From positions 5,700,501 to 5,764,500 of the forward strand of contig NZ_CP109000.1 in the NCBI RefSeq assembly GCF_036226605.1: DNA of 64,000 bases, written 5' to 3'. The notes beneath the pieces are model-generated. The model did no database searches. It was given only the letters and a program-made list of their open reading frames with translations, and had not been told where the DNA came from. This document shows positions 61,550 through 64,000 of the stretch, piece by piece. The stretch's first letter is position 1, and each line of letters starts with the position of its first letter. Both the position numbers and the translations under genes were made by a program. The stretch comes from Streptomyces sp. NBC_00704. Its GTDB lineage: Bacteria; Actinomycetota; Actinomycetes; Streptomycetales; Streptomycetaceae.

Positions 61550-63796
61550 ATGGAACCGACCGAGAGCGCCGCCCCGGACGCGACGGTGCGCCGACGCGGG
61601 GTCGCCGGCGTCTGGTGGGGGAGCTGGTGGGCGGAGCGCTCCGGAGGGCGTCCCGGCGCGGAGGCGTTCGTACCGCACACCGAGCCGCACTCCACGCTGG
61701 ACGCGCGCGCCCGGGTCCAGCCGCCTCCCGGTCTGCCCGGCGGCGCCGCGTCCGACCGGCACCTGTCCTGGCCCACACTGCCCGCGGCCGTCGTCGGCGC
61801 GGCCGCCTTCGCCCTCGGCGCGGGCTTCTACCGCGCCTTCACCGACGGCCACGCCCTCTTCCCGTGCGGCACGGCCGGCTGGGCGCTGGCCGTCCTCGCC
61901 GGCGTCATCGTCGGACACCTGGTCCTGCTCGGCCGCGCCCGCTGGTGGGGCGGCACCGGCTCCGGCGCCGCCCTCACCCTCGCCGTGCTGCTGCTGTACG
62001 GCTGGGTGCCCGCCGGGATGGTCAGCCTCACCGTCGTCGTGCTGGTCGGCATAGCCCGGCGCCACCGCTGGCGGCAGGGCGTCCTGCACGGCGCGGTGGA
62101 CGTCCTCGGCATCGGCGCGGGCGCGCTCCTGCTGGCCGCCTGCGGGCGGATACCGTCCGTGGAGCACCCCTGGGCCCCCGACACCTGGACGCTCTACACC
62201 GCCCCGCAGGTCGTCCTGGTGGCCGTCGCCTACCTCGCCGTCACCCGCGTCCTGCTCTGGTACCTGCACGCGCCGCGCGTCGGCGGACTGCCGACCGTCG
62301 CCCGCACCGCCCTGGTCAGACAGGGCCTGCTGGCGGTCGCCCTGCTGGGCATCGCCCCCCTGATCTGCGTGGTGGCCCTGGCCAAGCCCGTCCTGCTGCC
62401 GCTGTTCGCGATCCCGCTCATCGCCCTCGACTCCACCCTGTGGATAGCGCGCGCCCGCGCCGAGGAGCAACTGCGCGACCCGCTGACCGGACTGCCGAAC
62501 CGCCAGTGGCTGCTGGAGCGCATCTGGACCGCCCTGGACGACGCCGAGCGCATCGGCGCCCGGGCCGCCCTGATGCTGATCGACCTCGACCGCTTCCGCT
62601 CCGTCAACGACACCCTCGGCCATCTCGCCGGGGACCGGCTGCTGCTCCAGATCGCCGACCGGCTGCGCGTCGCCCTCCCGCGCGGGGCCGAGGTCGCGCG
62701 GCTCGGCGGGGACGAGTTCGCCGTCTTACTGCCCGTCGCGGACTCCACCACCTCCGCGAGCCGGATCGCCCGCGCCCTGGTCGCCGACCTCGGCTCGCCG
62801 CTCGACCTCGACGGCCTCACCCTCGTGCTGGAGGCCAGCGCCGGGGTCGCCGTCTTCCCCGATCACGCGCTCGACGCCGAGGGCCTGCTGCGCCGGGCCG
62901 ACGTGGCGATGTACCAGGCCAAGCGGGACCGCACCGGGGTCGAGGTGTACGAGTCCAAGCGCGACTCCAACACTCCCGACCGGCTCGGCCTGCTGGGCGA
63001 CCTGCGGCGCGCCCTGGACGCGCACGAGGTCGAGCTGCACTACCAGCCCAAGGTCCGCTTCGACGGACAGGTGGCGGGCCTGGAGGCCCTGGTTCGCTGG
63101 GTGCACCCGGAGCGCGGGAAGGTGCCGCCGGACGAGTTCATAGCGATCGCCGAGTCGTCCGGACTGATGCCCCATCTGACGGAGTACGTGCTGGACACCG
63201 CGCTCGCCCAGGTCGCCCGCTGGCGGGCCCAGGGCCTGTTCGTGCCGGTCGCGGTGAACGTCTCGCCCCGCGACGTCCACACGCCCGGGTTCGCCGGGTC
63301 CGTCGCCGCGCGCCTGGCCCGGCACGGTGTGCCCGCGGGCGCGCTCCAGCTGGAGATCACCGAGCACGTCCTGCTGGAGGACCCGCAGCGGGCCGCCGAC
63401 ACCCTCAACGCGCTGACCGGCCACGGCGTGAAGATGTCCCTGGACGACTTCGGGACCGGCTACTCCTCCCTGGTCCACCTGCGCCGGCTGCCGGTGAGCG
63501 AGCTGAAGATCGACCGCTCCTTCGTGGCCCGGCTGGCCGTGGACGCCGAGGACGCCGAGATCGTGCGCTGCACCCTCGACCTGGCGCATTCCCTGGGGCT
63601 GCTGGTGGTCGCCGAGGGCGTCGAGGACGACGAGACCTGGGAGCGTCTGCGCGACCTGGGCTGCGACGCGGTGCAGGGCTGGCTGGTGGCCGCCGCGATG
63701 CCCCCGGAGGAGACGACGGCCTGGCTGCGCGCCCGCGGTTCACGCGGCTGGCAGCGCCCGGCGGCGGCGCTGCCCGCGGCGGCCTCCGACGAATGA
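61550..63796 (+). CDS. rmdB: Membrane GGDEF-EAL c-di-GMP enzyme, RmdB-like
   Basis: 748 aa from ATG 61550 (GAGAGGGACGGG upstream). A cytoplasmic N-terminus of about 65 residues, then about seven hydrophobic segments (66-300), then GGDEF (motif RLGGDEFAVLL, about residue 386) and EAL (LEALVRW about 511; DDFGTGYSSL about 633; GVEDDETW). Both motifs look intact, so synthesis and breakdown of c-di-GMP are possible. The S. coelicolor gene at this position, SCO5495 (RmdB), was described as a phosphodiesterase affecting development; identity here rests on synteny between ligA and gatC plus architecture. The 271-bp gap before it holds no gene. Confidence 0.92.
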   Translation: MEPTESAAPDATVRRRGVAGVWWGSWWAERSGGRPGAEAFVPHTEPHSTLDARARVQPPPGLPGGAASDRHLSWPTLPAAVVGAAAFALGAGFYRAFTDGHALFPCGTAGWALAVLAGVIVGHLVLLGRARWWGGTGSGAALTLAVLLLYGWVPAGMVSLTVVVLVGIARRHRWRQGVLHGAVDVLGIGAGALLLAACGRIPSVEHPWAPDTWTLYTAPQVVLVAVAYLAVTRVLLWYLHAPRVGGLPTVARTALVRQGLLAVALLGIAPLICVVALAKPVLLPLFAIPLIALDSTLWIARARAEEQLRDPLTGLPNRQWLLERIWTALDDAERIGARAALMLIDLDRFRSVNDTLGHLAGDRLLLQIADRLRVALPRGAEVARLGGDEFAVLLPVADSTTSASRIARALVADLGSPLDLDGLTLVLEASAGVAVFPDHALDAEGLLRRADVAMYQAKRDRTGVEVYESKRDSNTPDRLGLLGDLRRALDAHEVELHYQPKVRFDGQVAGLEALVRWVHPERGKVPPDEFIAIAESSGLMPHLTEYVLDTALAQVARWRAQGLFVPVAVNVSPRDVHTPGFAGSVAARLARHGVPAGALQLEITEHVLLEDPQRAADTLNALTGHGVKMSLDDFGTGYSSLVHLRRLPVSELKIDRSFVARLAVDAEDAEIVRCTLDLAHSLGLLVVAEGVEDDETWERLRDLGCDAVQGWLVAAAMPPEETTAWLRARGSRGWQRPAAALPAAASDE

Positions 63797-63956
63797 CCCG
63801 GCGGGCCGCTCGTCCGCCCGCCGGCACAGCCCCCGCGCCGGCGCCCGGGCCCGCTCCGGCCGCCCCCGGGCGAAACCGCGTCACGGCCACCGCCGCCCGC
63901 CCCATAGGATTGGCCCCAAAACCACACTCACTCACCCCACCCCAGAGGAACGCTGC

Positions 63957-64000
63957 ATGCCTGGCATCACGCGCGAGGAGGTCGCCCACCTCGCCCGGCT
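63957..64000 (+). CDS. gatC: Asp-tRNA(Asn)/Glu-tRNA(Gln) amidotransferase subunit C, 5' end only
   Basis: The window ends 44 nt into the gene. The reading MPGITREEVAHLARL is the conserved GatC start, preceded by CAGAGGA. A TAGGAT at 63904-63909 could be its -10 element. gatA and gatB are expected just beyond the window. Confidence 0.85.
   Translation, partial: MPGITREEVAHLAR

Noticed and set aside
58063..61776. 1237-aa minus-strand frame across the MetE-like and ligA genes
   Set aside because: Codon-position GC bias on the opposite strand explains it; the plus-strand genes have unambiguous domains.

Overview
The window is high-GC actinobacterial DNA, almost certainly from a Streptomyces chromosome. 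Support for this: GC-rich third codon positions, frequent GTG starts and 4-nt GTGA/ATGA gene overlaps, paired XRE/DUF397 genes, and a right half whose order (sdaA, glyA, gcvH, gcvT, SseB-like genes, oligopeptide ABC transporter, cysteine desulfurase, mnmA, MetE-like, ligA, GGDEF/EAL, gatC) matches my memory of the S. coelicolor SCO5469-SCO5498 region.

Layout. (1) 1-4.6 kb is the right end of a type I polyketide cluster: the tail of a modular PKS (KR end plus ACP), a stand-alone ketosynthase-like protein that has lost all three catalytic residues and carries two protein-level tandem repeats, and an AMP-forming acyl-CoA ligase. A hairpin-rich terminator zone (4.66-4.87 kb) separates it from a convergent Tat-exported beta-propeller/amidohydrolase (4.9-8.1 kb). 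(2) 9.3-31.6 kb is a defence island. Its frame is a methylation-associated defence system (MADS)-type set: DNA methyltransferase, AAA ATPase, small DUF4276-like protein and specificity subunit in one tightly overlapped operon (9.3-15.06 kb), then a NERD-kinase-ATPase giant, a 565-aa orphan and an 1841-aa nuclease-like/HerA-like protein in a second operon (20.2-31.6 kb). A cassette sits between the two operons: an XRE/DUF397 pair, two small hypothetical genes, a VapBC-like toxin-antitoxin pair and an AIPR phage-resistance protein with a PD-(D/E)XK-like N-terminus. Decayed gene fragments lie on both flanks of the island. (3) 32.2-36.8 kb is a glycine/serine one-carbon operon on the minus strand (gcvT-gcvH-glyA-sdaA) behind a tandem glycine riboswitch, with a hairpin-U terminator placed directly against the sdaA ribosome binding site. 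(4) 37-64 kb is conserved core: two SseB-family genes, a five-gene peptide ABC transporter, an M1 peptidase, a TRIC-type channel, an esterase, a TesB-like thioesterase, a FabR-like TetR regulator, cysteine desulfurase plus MnmA (tRNA 2-thiolation), a frameshifted amidase, small hydrolases, a MetE-like protein, LigA, an RmdB-like c-di-GMP enzyme and the start of gatC.

How the parts work together. The methyltransferase and specificity subunit would mark self DNA. The kinase, the ATPases and the nuclease-like protein would be the effector side, with the AIPR and toxin-antitoxin genes as embedded accessory defences. The riboswitch couples glycine to its cleavage and to serine interconversion and deamination. 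The cysteine desulfurase supplies sulfur that MnmA needs. All functional statements rest on motifs read by eye; no database search was possible.
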